Shown: in pieces, positions 44,360 to 53,851 of the stretch | Position numbering within the stretch: the stretch's first letter is position 1 | Layout of the letters: every line of letters starts with the position of its first letter | Assembly (NCBI GenBank): GCA_018136815.1 | Contig: CM030932.1 | Location: 7,331,628-7,395,627 of the forward strand | Direction: 5' to 3' | Length of the DNA stretch: 64,000 bases | DNA from: Isochrysis galbana | Taxonomy: Eukaryota > Haptophyta > Isochrysidales > Isochrysidaceae | Notes under the pieces: generated by a model | What the model was told of the DNA's origin: nothing | The model's input: the letters and a program-made list of their open reading frames with translations, nothing else | The model's database searches: none | Made by a program: the position numbers and the translations under genes

Positions 44360-45682
44360 TGTCGCATTCATCCCAGATGATGCGATTTCCAGGCTCTTGA
44401 TTCCAGGTCCTTCGCCGTGCGGCCACACGGTGAAGCTCAGGTACATCTAGGTTGGTAGGGTTCGTCCCTAGCGATCTAGAATTCGAGTTCTTGTTTCGTT
44501 CCTTCTAGCCTGTTTGTCAGGTCTAGATTCCAGGTTTCCTCCTTTCGGGTAATCTTGACCCAAAGGAGCCAGGTCGCCTGTCACTCGCTGCGCGCTTGTC
44601 TCAGGCTCTCAGGTTACCTTGTGAAGGCTTGTTTAGCTTCTTGCAAGGCTTGTTGTTTCTTGTTGGGTTCCGGTTCTTTCTTGGGACTTGCTAACTTTCG
44701 TTGTCGTCCAGGCCTGTTCGTCGTAGGTTTTGTTTAGCCTGGTTAGGGTTTCGTTGTCTTCCAGCGTTTGGCGTTCGTCTTGGCGTTCGGAAATTTCCTC
44801 TCACATTCCCTAGGTCCGCTACCCTTGGCTTGTAGGTCCTTGCTTCTTTCTTCTCGGTCAAGGTTTTGGCGAGCGAGTCGGTTGCTCTAGCCGCTCGAGA
44901 TTTGAGGTTTAATTTGCCATCTCCCCTTGGAGATCGGTGTAGGTTCGCTTCCTAGGTGAGGGAATCTTTCCCCTTGATGCAAGCTACATGCAAGCCTTGG
45001 CCCCTTTGGTGTTTCTTCCCCTTGGTTGCTACTCAGGGTTGTTCGTTAGAAGCGTCTAGAAGGTTCACGCTCAACGGCAAGATTTCCTCTGTCGTGAAGA
45101 CATCTCGTTGCGATCTGTATCCAAAGTGATCGCCGTGGTCGCGCGACATGACGCTCCCCTTCGGACTCTCCGCTACGTGGGAAGTTACAACGGAGACACG
45201 CTCCGGCCGTCGCTGCGGAGTCTCTCTCTCTCTCTCGCTCTCTCTCTCCGTCTCTCGCGACGTGTTTGAGTTATCGGTGATTTGGGGTCGCGGTTGCTTG
45301 ATAATTTGCTTGGTTTGGGTGAATGATTCCGGTGTGTTTGTGAGTCGGTGTATCCTGTTGTTCTCAGGCTCTTTGTCCGTCGTTGTTCGCTGCGTCGCTG
45401 CACTCAAGCAGCCTAGGCTCCCTCCCTGAGGGAAGAGTTCTTTGTAGGTCTAACAATCTCTTAAAACCCAACACACTAGGGCCGCTAGGAGCGCCTCGCC
45501 GCCCCACAGTCCTTCGTTCGCCGTTCGTTCCCTGTCCATACACCCGAATGGGGTTGCCCGACCCAGTCCAGAATTTCATTCACCCGACTCCCGGTGGGGA
45601 GGAGGGGCAAAGCGCCGCGCTAGCCGCCGGTGCCGCTCGCGACGGAGTGGCTCAGAGCCCTCCGGTAGCGCTCGACTCGACA
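44360..45682 (+). repeat. 3' LTR (1323 bp)
   Basis: TGTCGC...TCGACA, ending where homology to the gag-containing internal region of copies A and B stops. It is followed by target-site duplicate GTGTG. It includes ATG and the first 45 gag codons, then reads into the flank for three codons before TAG. Confidence 0.92.
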
Positions 45683-46149
45683 GTGTGTAGCTAGATGTCG
45701 GTTCGGTCGGTCGGTCGTTCAGCCGCGTTCCACGTTCCACACTCTACAGTTCTTTCCTTCTTCCTTCTTCTTTTATTCTCTTGTTCCTGCTCCTCCTCCC
45801 TTTCTTCCCGCCTACACTTTGTCTGTTCAATATTTATATGTATAAAAGAGACCACTCTTCTCCATTTCCATCTCCACCGCCTTTTTTTCCGTTCCCCCCC
45901 CTTGGCCCGACAACTCGACAGCCGACGGCCGACGGCAACACAGAGTACAGCCCGATGCCGAGCAAGAAGCGTGGTGCCGAGCGAGGATCTCCTCCATGAG
46001 GTGGACCATATCGTGGCCAAGCGGCTAGGGCTCGTCCAAGGGGCAAGGGGCAAGGGGAGCCGCAATACTTATTGGTCCGATGGCAAGCACGGTTGGACGT
46101 CGCCATTATCCATTATCCATTATCTATGGTATTAATATATTTGAGGCCC
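45683..46149. other. Intergenic flank
   Basis: CT-rich sequence with short tandem GGTC (45704-45720), GGGGCAA (46039-46058) and CCATTAT (46096-46125) repeats. A short frame with HEVDHIVAKRLG faintly recalls the start of a chromodomain, but there is too little to call. Confidence 0.35.
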
Positions 46150-46266
46150 TCAACTAATATCATAGATAGTAATAGTGCTCAAGAGCTATTACTATCTATG
46201 ATGATAATCCTAATAGCCTCAACATTGCCTATTATCTAGATATTAGGCTAATATATTCACAGTCTT
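46150..46266 (-). repeat. MITE-like repeat with hairpin, copy 2
   Basis: A perfect 17-bp stem (46159-46175 with 46186-46202, loop TGCTCAAGAG) is built from ATCATAGATAGTAATAG. Read on the minus strand it has the same word order as 23529-23645, beginning CTAAGACTGTGAATA. The two copies lie on either side of the gypsy locus in opposite orientation. Confidence 0.65.
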
Positions 46267-46620
46267 AGTGGGCGCGCGTGAACGATGGGGCGCAAGCGCA
46301 CGGTCGTGGGTGGGTGGCCATTGTTGGCTGGGAGAAGATGTGGAGTGTGTGGGCCATGCTGGCCATGCGGACTCTGTTGGTGCGCAGCTGTCAGCTGTCC
46401 GGGGATGGCACGGGCCGTGGCTCGTGCGCTCGTGCGCACGCACGTGGATCGGGGGGGGCGCCCTCTCTCGGGCACTTTGGGTGCGCGGTGCGCGGTGTCG
46501 AGCATGACCCGATTGTCCGTTGTCCGATCGTCCATCGCGGCGGGGTTGGCGGCAGGGAGCAGGGAGGGGAGCGGCGCGCGCTCCATGACCCTATCAACTA
46601 CCTATCAATTCAATGCTACG
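46257..46620 (-). pseudogene. 5' end of a non-LTR element (MERAP start)
   Basis: The minus-strand frame begins MERAPLPSLLPAANPAAMDD at ATG 46586, preceded by GGGTC as in the 16.5 kb copy. Here the hairpin is replaced by a direct repeat (TTGATAGG twice). The frame is open for 109 residues but diverges from ORF1 after about 20 residues. No other part of the element is present. Confidence 0.5.
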
Positions 46621-48064
46621 TTGAAGAACAATCTATTAAGAGTCGCTATACGGTTTATCTCGCGTGAGCGTGAGCCCACCACCCACGCACACACTTGTTG
46701 GGCGGGTACGCCGGCTGATCGGCTGAGGGCCGGCTGGGCCGGGCGCGCTCGGCCGCGCGCGCCGCCGGCCGTCGGCCGGTGGCCGGGACCCCCCCTAACA
46801 CTGCTAACACCCAGTTAACACCCCCCCCCTCCGCCCAAGGTATTAACGTGCCTCGGGCCCTTCGGGCCCTTGGCCTATCCACGTGTTAGCTCCAAATCAG
46901 AGGGTGGTGGGGTGTTAACATGTTATCTGTCTAACACGTTCCCAGTCCTAGTCCTAGTCCGGCAGCGCCACATACGATAGAAATAGCTAGTAGCTAGGGC
47001 GGTCAAAGTCAAAAAAAAATCTTCTTAAAATTCCCCGCTACATGTGCGGCGTGAGGCAGAGTGCTAGTGGACCTCCCTACTACCCAACCTTAACCCCCGT
47101 CAACCCCCTTCCCCTTCCCCCTTCCCCCCGAGAGCTACCGGGGGACCGAGGACCGAAAAAATCCCTGTCGTATTCCATGCGATGACAGACTTTTACTTCT
47201 AACCGGTGGTTTATTTTAAGCCTCAAGGTCTCGTCGGCGACATTCTACCCCTTCTCTTACTTTCTTTCGATGTCATCAAACGTTCCACGACTGTCTTCCG
47301 TCTTCTCTTCACGCATCGGTTGTAGTCTTCCGTCTTCTCTTCGTATATCGGCGGTAGCTCCACAGCGAGGTCTGCTCTCGGTGTTCCGACTTCTCTGCTT
47401 CGCATGTCTGTGCGCCGATGAGTTGCCTTGGTGCCGACGCTTGACAGTCCGCCCTGAGTGTGGTTAGTTTTTGCCCTGTTTGGTTTAGTTCGTGTGTGTC
47501 TGTGTGACGAGGGAACTTTTTGAGTCCCCGTGTTGTAGTCTCTCGTGTCTACCTTGGACCTAAGAAGCTCTCATTCTCCTTCTCTCTCCTCCTCTAGCTC
47601 GCTAGCTAGCCTCGGCCCTACCCTCCAACGCCGCGCGTTGTGAGCCTCCGAACCTCCGTCTCTCTTCTCGTCCCTCGCACTCGATGGTGGAAGCTGTCAG
47701 ACCCGACTTCTACTATGACCTCTCAGACATATTCCCGCAAGCAACCACCTACGACTCCTTCACGGCCGCGTCAGCTGCCGGCTCGATCGAACGGCCCTCT
47801 GCCCACGAGCCAGTAGTCATCGCGTGTTCGACAATCCCCCGACCCCCGACCCCGAGACCCGAGAGCTATCGGGGGCCCCCGGTAGCTATCGGGGGGCGTT
47901 GGCTCCTGGGGGTTAACATATATATTGTGCGCACTCTTCTCGAGTGTGTCGTTTGCCCATTACCCATTACAGATGGTGCCCTGCTCCGCACCCCCCTAGC
48001 CCCTAGTGAGTGACCGGTGACAGGGCTATTTGCTATTTGTAATTCTAATTTGTAGAGCATCTAG
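46621..48064. other. Intergenic with repeat debris and a weak open frame
   Basis: At 46998 TAGGGCGGTCAAAG opens another copy of the 13436 family, soon lost. At 47290-47350 the phrase CTTCCGTCTTCTCTTC is duplicated with a period of about 38 bp. A frame at 47684-48013 (MVEAVRPDFYYDLSDIFPQA) follows a leader-like CT-rich stretch and abuts the 48090 repeat, so it may be the N-terminus of another LTR element's gag. The only support is position. A near-palindrome GCTATCGGGGGCCCCCGGTA lies near 47868-47889. Confidence 0.4.
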
Positions 48065-48225
48065 TTGGCTAGCACTAGCATCCCTAGCGCGCCACATACA
48101 CCGGACGAGCCATGCACCAACCGCGCACACCCCCATCGCGGGGGAGGGGGAGGGGCTCCGTTGCCGATGAAGGCTACGGACCACAGCACTAAGGTTATAC
48201 TCACATAACAAAAAAACTCTTGCGG
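48065..48225 (+). repeat. Copy of the 1256-1385 repeat
   Basis: It shares CACATACACCGGACGAGCCA, ACCGCGCACACCCCCATCGC and CAGCACTAAGGTTATACT with the first copy. It is probably the LTR or leader of the old gypsy family whose gag fragment lies at 1623. Confidence 0.7.
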
Positions 48226-48572
48226 CTTCAGACTTCAGGCGAATAGGAAATCCGAATCATAGTCCTGCAGCCTGTAGTCGGAGTACTTCACGTCAGTCAG
48301 TGTAGCAACAGGGGAACTGATCAACCGCGGGCGTGAGCGTGTACCGTGTACGCGATTCCTTCCAATCTTCTGTTTTGATTCCTCCAGCCTTCAGATCGGC
48401 AGGAAGACAACGAGGTACACCGTCGGTCCCAGAACGCTCAACCCTCTCCGCTGCCGTCGCTCTCTTCCTCTCCGGCCCTCTCGCCCTCTCCCTTCCTCCC
48501 TTGCCCCAGCCTTCCCCCCCTCTCCATTCCTTCTCCCTCTGCGCCTCGGCCTGCCATCGTTGTGGGGTGCAG

Positions 48573-50584
48573 ATGGGTTGCGTGTCGCACGGCTGGCTCG
48601 GCCGCCTCTCGTGCTGCCGCTGCCTCGGCTGCGGCAGCGGGGCACCCGCTCATCCGCCTCCCGACGCTGACTTTATGCAGAGGCTCAAGCAGAAGGCGGC
48701 GGCGAAGGGGGGAAGTGGCACGCCGGCAGATGTACAGGCGGCGGACTTGCAGCTCGAGCACCTCGACTTGGGAGCGGCCGAGAATGTCCTCAACCTCATC
48801 ATGGGGATGGCGCTGCCGTACGCAAGGCTCGCACTCGGCAAGATGATCCACATGGTCTCCGAAATGGAAGGGGAGGAGGCGGGGCTGCCGCTCGGTCGAC
48901 CCAAGTGGCTCAGGGACGAACAATATCTGCGCAAACCAGCCGCTAGACTCATCATCCTCAAAAAGGATGAGGACGGTGACGGGCACTCAGACATCGACCC
49001 TAGGACGGCTATCAAAGAGATTGATGTAGACCTGGTCGATACGAAGCTCCTATCGACCAAATCAAGTGAGACGGCCGCAATACTCCCGTGCCGCACGTCG
49101 CGTGTGCAGTTTAGCATTCGAAAATTGGCGCGATCGGCCGGCGGCTGCCTTCTGCGTGGGGCTTGGCTCGGTAGCACTTTTACATATTACCGTGAACACA
49201 TCTTGGTCACATCCTCTCTGTGAGATAGCTCTTTGCACGCACAGAGCGCTGGAGCACGCCCGAGGAATCCGCGGCAAATGACACGGTGGCTGCACCCATT
49301 TGCGTCGGATTCCCGATTCGCACAAGCCCAGCTTGTCCGACACACTCTCACACCAAGCTCGCGCAGCCCAAAGGGGAAAGGGGACTCATAGCCGCGTCCT
49401 TGCACACCTTGCAACGTAGGTAAACACCTCGTTGCCAGGGCGTCAGATACCTACGATGAGCACGATGGCCCGCACATGATATACGCAGAGTTTACCTCCA
49501 TCATGACGCTTGAGCTCCACGAGGACGTCGACTTCAAGCTCGTGATCGACCCCTCGAATGCGCTCATGCAGTGCGTGCTCGCTGCAGCCTACTCCCTTGT
49601 GGCCACATCCCGTGTTTGCTAGGACCTTTTCGCTCGTGCTGTACCGAGCGCCTGGATTGTGCTTCGAGGCGCAGCCCTGCCTTCGAGACCGATTGTGTCC
49701 GGCGCTTTGGGCATGCACGATTTCATTGCCGTGGCACGGGGTGCTTTTGAGCGGAGGGATGGGCCTCTGCTCTCATCTTGCGCACATGCATCACTCATCC
49801 GTTGGCAGGATTTCCAAGGAAACGAAGTCTCGCTTCCTTTCGTGGATTTCACGCAAATCCGCTCAGGCCGTCAAATGGGCGACTCCATCACTGAACCTTG
49901 AGCTTAATCGCTTCCGGATGGAGTGCTCAATCGAGGTGGGGTTTAACATGGACTGCTTGACTTTCAAGTTCACCAAACCGGCCAAAGTGCGTGTGCTTGC
50001 ACCGAGGAGGACCAGGCCAAACCTCAGCGCAGTGCCTCTCAGCGACTTGAGCCAATCCCCTCGCCTAATGGTGCTGACTCTCCAGGTCGATTGGGACATT
50101 GAGTTCGGTGTTTCTCCTTTTGGTCGTGTCGACTTTGAATTCCCCGATTGGTTCGAGGACTCGATGATCCCGAAGGCAATCGAGTTCGCGATCGCCAGCC
50201 TTGTGGGGGTCCGGTTTCGTATCCCAATGAGGTTCGCCGATCAGCTGGCTGGCGAGGCCTTGAGCAGCCCCTTATGTGCATGTCAGCAATGTGCTCGTGT
50301 CCCATTCCTCACAAGCCATCTATGCAAGGACGCTCGTATGCGCGGGCTGCTGGCTCCATGAGCCCACGCCCCTGTGGCGACTCACGTTCTCATCGGACTG
50401 CTCGGCTCTTAGTCGTGTGAGCCCACAGCGCCCTTCTCCCCGACCTCGATTCGCTTGCAGGTACATGAACAAAATGCTCAAAGAAGAGGAACCTACCGAG
50501 GCCGATGGAAAGCCCGAGCACGAACCTTTACCAAGCTCTGCGAGGGTGGCATTGCCGGCGCTCCGACGATCGACAAGCGTCTAG
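48573..50584 (+). CDS. Membrane-anchored (MGC) protein of unknown function
   Basis: Exons 48573-49065, 49420-49570, 49809-49986, 50086-50231 and 50461-50584 join in frame to 363 residues. The start was chosen at MGCVSHGWLG, a good N-myristoylation plus palmitoylation signal followed by a Cys cluster (SCCRCLGCG). That start implies attachment to the cytosolic face of a membrane. Next come a helical region and DEDGDGHSDIDP, which resembles a Ca-binding EF-hand-type loop but ends in Pro instead of Glu. Beta-rich segments follow (YAEFTSIMTLELHEDVDFKL; VDWDIEFGVSPFGRVDFEFP) that could belong to a lipid-binding fold such as TULIP/SMP or C2. The C-terminus is acidic. The family is not recognised. 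The third intron (99 bp) is in frame and could be retained. The fourth donor is the least certain. Confidence 0.65.
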
Positions 50585-51591
50585 AGTTGCGTAGCTGCGC
50601 GGTCTTTGAGCAGTTTTCACTTCATAATGGCCCATGCGTTGCAACGTTGGTGGCCAGGAGGGACGACACCTACATAGCGAGGGGGCTTGCCATTAATGTT
50701 GTGGCACATCGCGGTATACTCGTTAGAAATGGGCCATTATTGGTGCATACCAGCAACAACAGCCAATGTGCACCGCAACGGTGCACCTCAATGGCGATAT
50801 TCATCATCACTCCAACTCAGCTCATGCAAGTCGTAATCTGTCTCGTATACTATGTGGTGAGTGTCATGTGTGGAACATGTGTGAATGTGTGCATTTGTCA
50901 CACATGAGGACAAAGGTCGAAAAGCGTTCAATTGCCACCACCACGACCTCAAGTGTCGAAAGGCTTCGAATCACCACCGCAGCGGCCATGTCGAAAGGTT
51001 TTCTAGAGCTAAGGAGAGGGCGATGTCGTGCTATCGCGCATGCACGCGAGTGCCAAGTCTTATATTGTGGATAGCCCTGAATCTTACAGAGTATTTTATT
51101 ACTCCCATCATTCAACCTATTCTTAGAGTAGGGGTCATGGGGGGGGGGGGGGGGGGGTGCGCCTCTCGCCCCTCCCCTCAGGCACTTACGCCCCTCCAGG
51201 GGGGCCTGTCAGACATCCTCATGCCATGCCTTTTGGCATGTGCTGAGCACTCAACTCACCCAACCAAACACTCCTAGACGGCACACCGCGACGCGCAACC
51301 CCACGCTCACCCCCATTCCAAAGCGTACTGCGTATTGCGTACTGACGCCCCACCCAACCATCTCAGAGACACAGACAGATAGACAGCTCAGACGGCCCCC
51401 GAGGCCGGCGGGGCGAACGAGGGGGGGGGCCGGATGGGACGTCAGGCTTTTATCAGGTTCTAATAGAAGGTCGTCAGGTCTATTGGACCTAATAACCTGC
51501 TATCAGGTCGAAGGTATTAGAAGTTAAATTCCAATTTTATATTCATAAGTGAAAGAAGGAACGTGGTGCGTGGCCGTGCGGCCGTGCGGCG
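50585..51591. other. Intergenic
   Basis: A G run lies at about 51140-51158. TTATTACTCCCATCATTC at about 51096 recurs at about 55613, so the two copies bracket the hAT/non-LTR composite. From 51425 to 51530 the word TCAGGT recurs several times. No gene seen. Confidence 0.4.
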
Positions 51592-52372
51592 ATGGCAACG
51601 AGCGACAACAACAGCAGCTCCCTCAGCAGTTGCAGCAGGGGCCATGACTGGGGCAGACAACCGCTGGAGGACCTCGAGGGTAGCGCATTGGAGTGGTCCA
51701 CCATCGTCGAGACGGATGGGCGTGCAAAGAACGTGCGCCCGAAGGCCTGCATCTTTTGCGGGCAATCTACGTAGGTGGGCCACTGAACATTCGGCAGCAT
51801 TTGGATCGGAGGATGCCCAAGCGCAATGTGCGCGCGTGCCGACCGAGGGTGGAGTGGATGGAGAGGCACTCAGAAGTGGTTGGGGAGCTGCGCCGGCGCG
51901 CAAGGGCAGCAGAGCAAATGGCAGCTTGTAAGAGGGAGCAAGAGGAGAATCGGATGCAAGGCCGAGCGATGGCGGATGATACGAGCGCATGCTGTGGAGG
52001 AGCTCTCACATCCCAATCTCCCATACCTCCGCACTTCAAGGCGGTCACCGTTGAGGATGTTGCAGAAGCATGGCTCAAAGTGCTCGTGAAGAAGGCGCTG
52101 CCCCTCGACTTGGTGGATGATCGCCTCTTTCGCGAGGCGATCGCTGTAACAGCGAAATGCGGCTCCAGAAATGTACTCGTGGGTGCAGAAGTTCGGATGC
52201 CAACCAGGAAGACTTTCACCCAAAAGATTTTTCCCGCGTTCGACAGCCGCCTCGATGAAAGCATTCGCAAGAAAGTGCACAATATGGCTGGGCTCACTGG
52301 GGTTACCTTAATCTCTGATGGTTGGACAAACGTGGAAAGCAAACCAATCATCAATTGTCTCGCATCCTTGCC
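51592..52372 (+). pseudogene. hAT-family transposase, 5' half, broken
   Basis: The first part (MATSDNNSSS...) contains a BED-finger start, KACIFCGQST. A stop and one-base shift at about 51772 follow, then LNIRQHLDRR in another frame completes the finger. Further on is the DUF659-type hAT core, with TFTQKIFPAFDSRLDESI, LISDGWTNVESKPIINCLA. Homology ends abruptly at about 52372, where GC-rich sequence of the opposite-strand non-LTR element begins. The catalytic dimerisation half is absent, so it cannot encode an active transposase. Confidence 0.7.
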
Positions 52373-52504
52373 AGTGGCCCGCCGCCGCCTTCGCGGCCGT
52401 GGACCGGCTGCTCGCCGCACTCGCTGCGCGCGACCGACCGCCGCGCTGCGCGTCGCCTCGCGTTCCACCTGCGCGGGGCCGCGCGTGTCCCGATAGGCAT
52501 TTTG

Positions 52505-53851
52505 TCATTTGACCGCGCATTCCCTCGCGCGCGCTGCCGCGCTGCGGCGCTGCCCCTCGGCTAGTTCACCGCCTTGAAGTGCGTTGTTTTGCGCTCTGCG
52601 GAAGAGGAGTTCTATTGTCCTCATGGCTCCGTCTTCGCGGATAATCTCAGCGTCGATGGGTAGGTCGTAGCTACGGTTTGGTTTGTAGCACGGCGTCTCG
52701 AACGCGGCTAGCAGTGGTAGGTGGTCGGAGGACGCCCTCCCTGTGAATAGGTCAGGGCTGGGCCCCAGCTTGTGCCATTGGAATTTGTCCGTGGTCCGGC
52801 TGTGATACAGTCGGTCTATTCTCGTGTGGATGGTATGAGCTAGGCGTGTGAAGCCCGTGTTTGGTCTCAGCTTCATGGTTCTGTGTGCGTCTTGTAGGCC
52901 GGAGTTTTTCATCAAGGTTCTCCACTTGTCTCCGTGTACATTGGCATAGGGTGCTAGCCCCGTGCCTGCCGTGTCGGTCGCTACGTTTTCTACACAGTTG
53001 AAATCGCCTCCCATTAGGGTCGGTATAGTGATGCTTTGCGCTACGTGTTGCTCCTGACATAGTTTTTCTATCTGGGCGCCCCTCGGCCCTGGGCTAGCAC
53101 TTAGGTACACGGAAAAGATACGGTACATTTTTTCGTCTATCTCGACGTCTACTTTTATGCATCTTCCTTTTATGATTTCCACCGCGGAATCTACTCTAGG
53201 GGTTACCCTGGCGCACGCTTCGCGAATCGCAATCGCGACTCCGCTTGCAGGGTCCGCTAGCTCTCCCGGCGAGGCAAACCAGTGCCAGCCAAGGAGGTTC
53301 GCCGTTCTATGCGAACGGTGATGTGAGCCATCTTCGTATGCGTGCAGCTCTTGGAGAAGGAGTATGTCTACGCCCGCCTTACGCGCTTGTGAGAGCACCG
53401 CGGCAAGTTTGCCGCCTTTGGTGCCATTGACGTTGTATGTCGCGACTCTGACCGGTCCCTCACCTGGGTAACCGAGGGTGGCGTCAAAGGTGAGTCTGGG
53501 GTGCGGCGGCTGGGCCGCGTCGCGGGCTAACGCGTATAGTTTGGCTAGTAGGGCCGCCGCGCACTCTGGATGGAGGAACAGGCACGTCGGGCCGTTAAGA
53601 CAGACTCCCGCGATCTTCTTATGAGGATGGAGGTGGCAGCGAATAGTGCACTTGTTGTCGATCCATGCTCCGGGAATTTCGTGCGAAAGGTTGCAGCGTA
53701 CCCCGCGCTTGTTGCGCAAGCAAAGGCCTTGCGTGAAGCGGGCGCACGGTTTGGGGGGGCCTTGCCGAGCGCCTCGTGGGCCGATTTGGGGCGAGGAGCG
53801 AGCTTGCGCGACTCGTTGCGCTCCCTGCGCTTGGCGGCTTCTGCGTCGCAC
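52505..53851 (-). CDS. Non-LTR ORF2 N-terminal part: CCCH fingers and AP endonuclease
   Basis: The 448-residue open frame begins with two Cys/His modules (CARFTQGLCLRNKRGVRC then NLSH; CTIRCHLHPHKK and CLNGPTCLFLHPEC). A complete exonuclease-endonuclease-phosphatase domain follows: VATYNVNG, ILLLQELHAYEDG, MGGDFNC and ASSDHLPLL near the end. This nicks target DNA in LINE-type retrotransposition. The frame ends at 52505 before any RT motif. A +1 or -1 frame may continue about 60 residues to the hAT junction. It overlaps ORF1 by about 300 nt. Confidence 0.78.
   Translation of the reverse strand: MRRRSRQAQGAQRVAQARSSPQIGPRGARQGPPKPCARFTQGLCLRNKRGVRCNLSHEIPGAWIDNKCTIRCHLHPHKKIAGVCLNGPTCLFLHPECAAALLAKLYALARDAAQPPHPRLTFDATLGYPGEGPVRVATYNVNGTKGGKLAAVLSQARKAGVDILLLQELHAYEDGSHHRSHRTANLLGWHWFASPGELADPASGVAIAIREACARVTPRVDSAVEIIKGRCIKVDVEIDEKMYRIFSVYLSASPGPRGAQIEKLCQEQHVAQSITIPTLMGGDFNCVENVATDTAGTGLAPYANVHGDKWRTLMKNSGLQDAHRTMKLRPNTGFTRLAHTIHTRIDRLYHSRTTDKFQWHKLGPSPDLFTGRASSDHLPLLAAFETPCYKPNRSYDLPIDAEIIREDGAMRTIELLFRRAQNNALQGGELAEGQRRSAAARARECAVK

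Larger units (their letters stand above)
32419..45682 (+). mobile_element. Ty3/gypsy chromovirus copy B, full length (13.26 kb)
   Basis: Layout: LTR 32419-33740, gag, UAG, pol (spacer, methyltransferase-like, protease, RT, RNase H, integrase, chromodomain), 3' untranslated region, polypurine tract GTCGGGGGG, LTR 44360-45682. The two LTRs differ by one base (a TTG to TG loss in the 5' LTR), so insertion was very recent. The 3' side is followed by GTGTG (45683-45687). The same 5 bp lie before copy A, and the 5' side of copy B is a gap. Confidence 0.93.

Noticed and set aside
45955..46135. Possible chromodomain fragment (HEVDHIVAKRLG)
   Set aside because: Only a dozen residues resemble the start of the domain; the YLVKWxGY core is missing.
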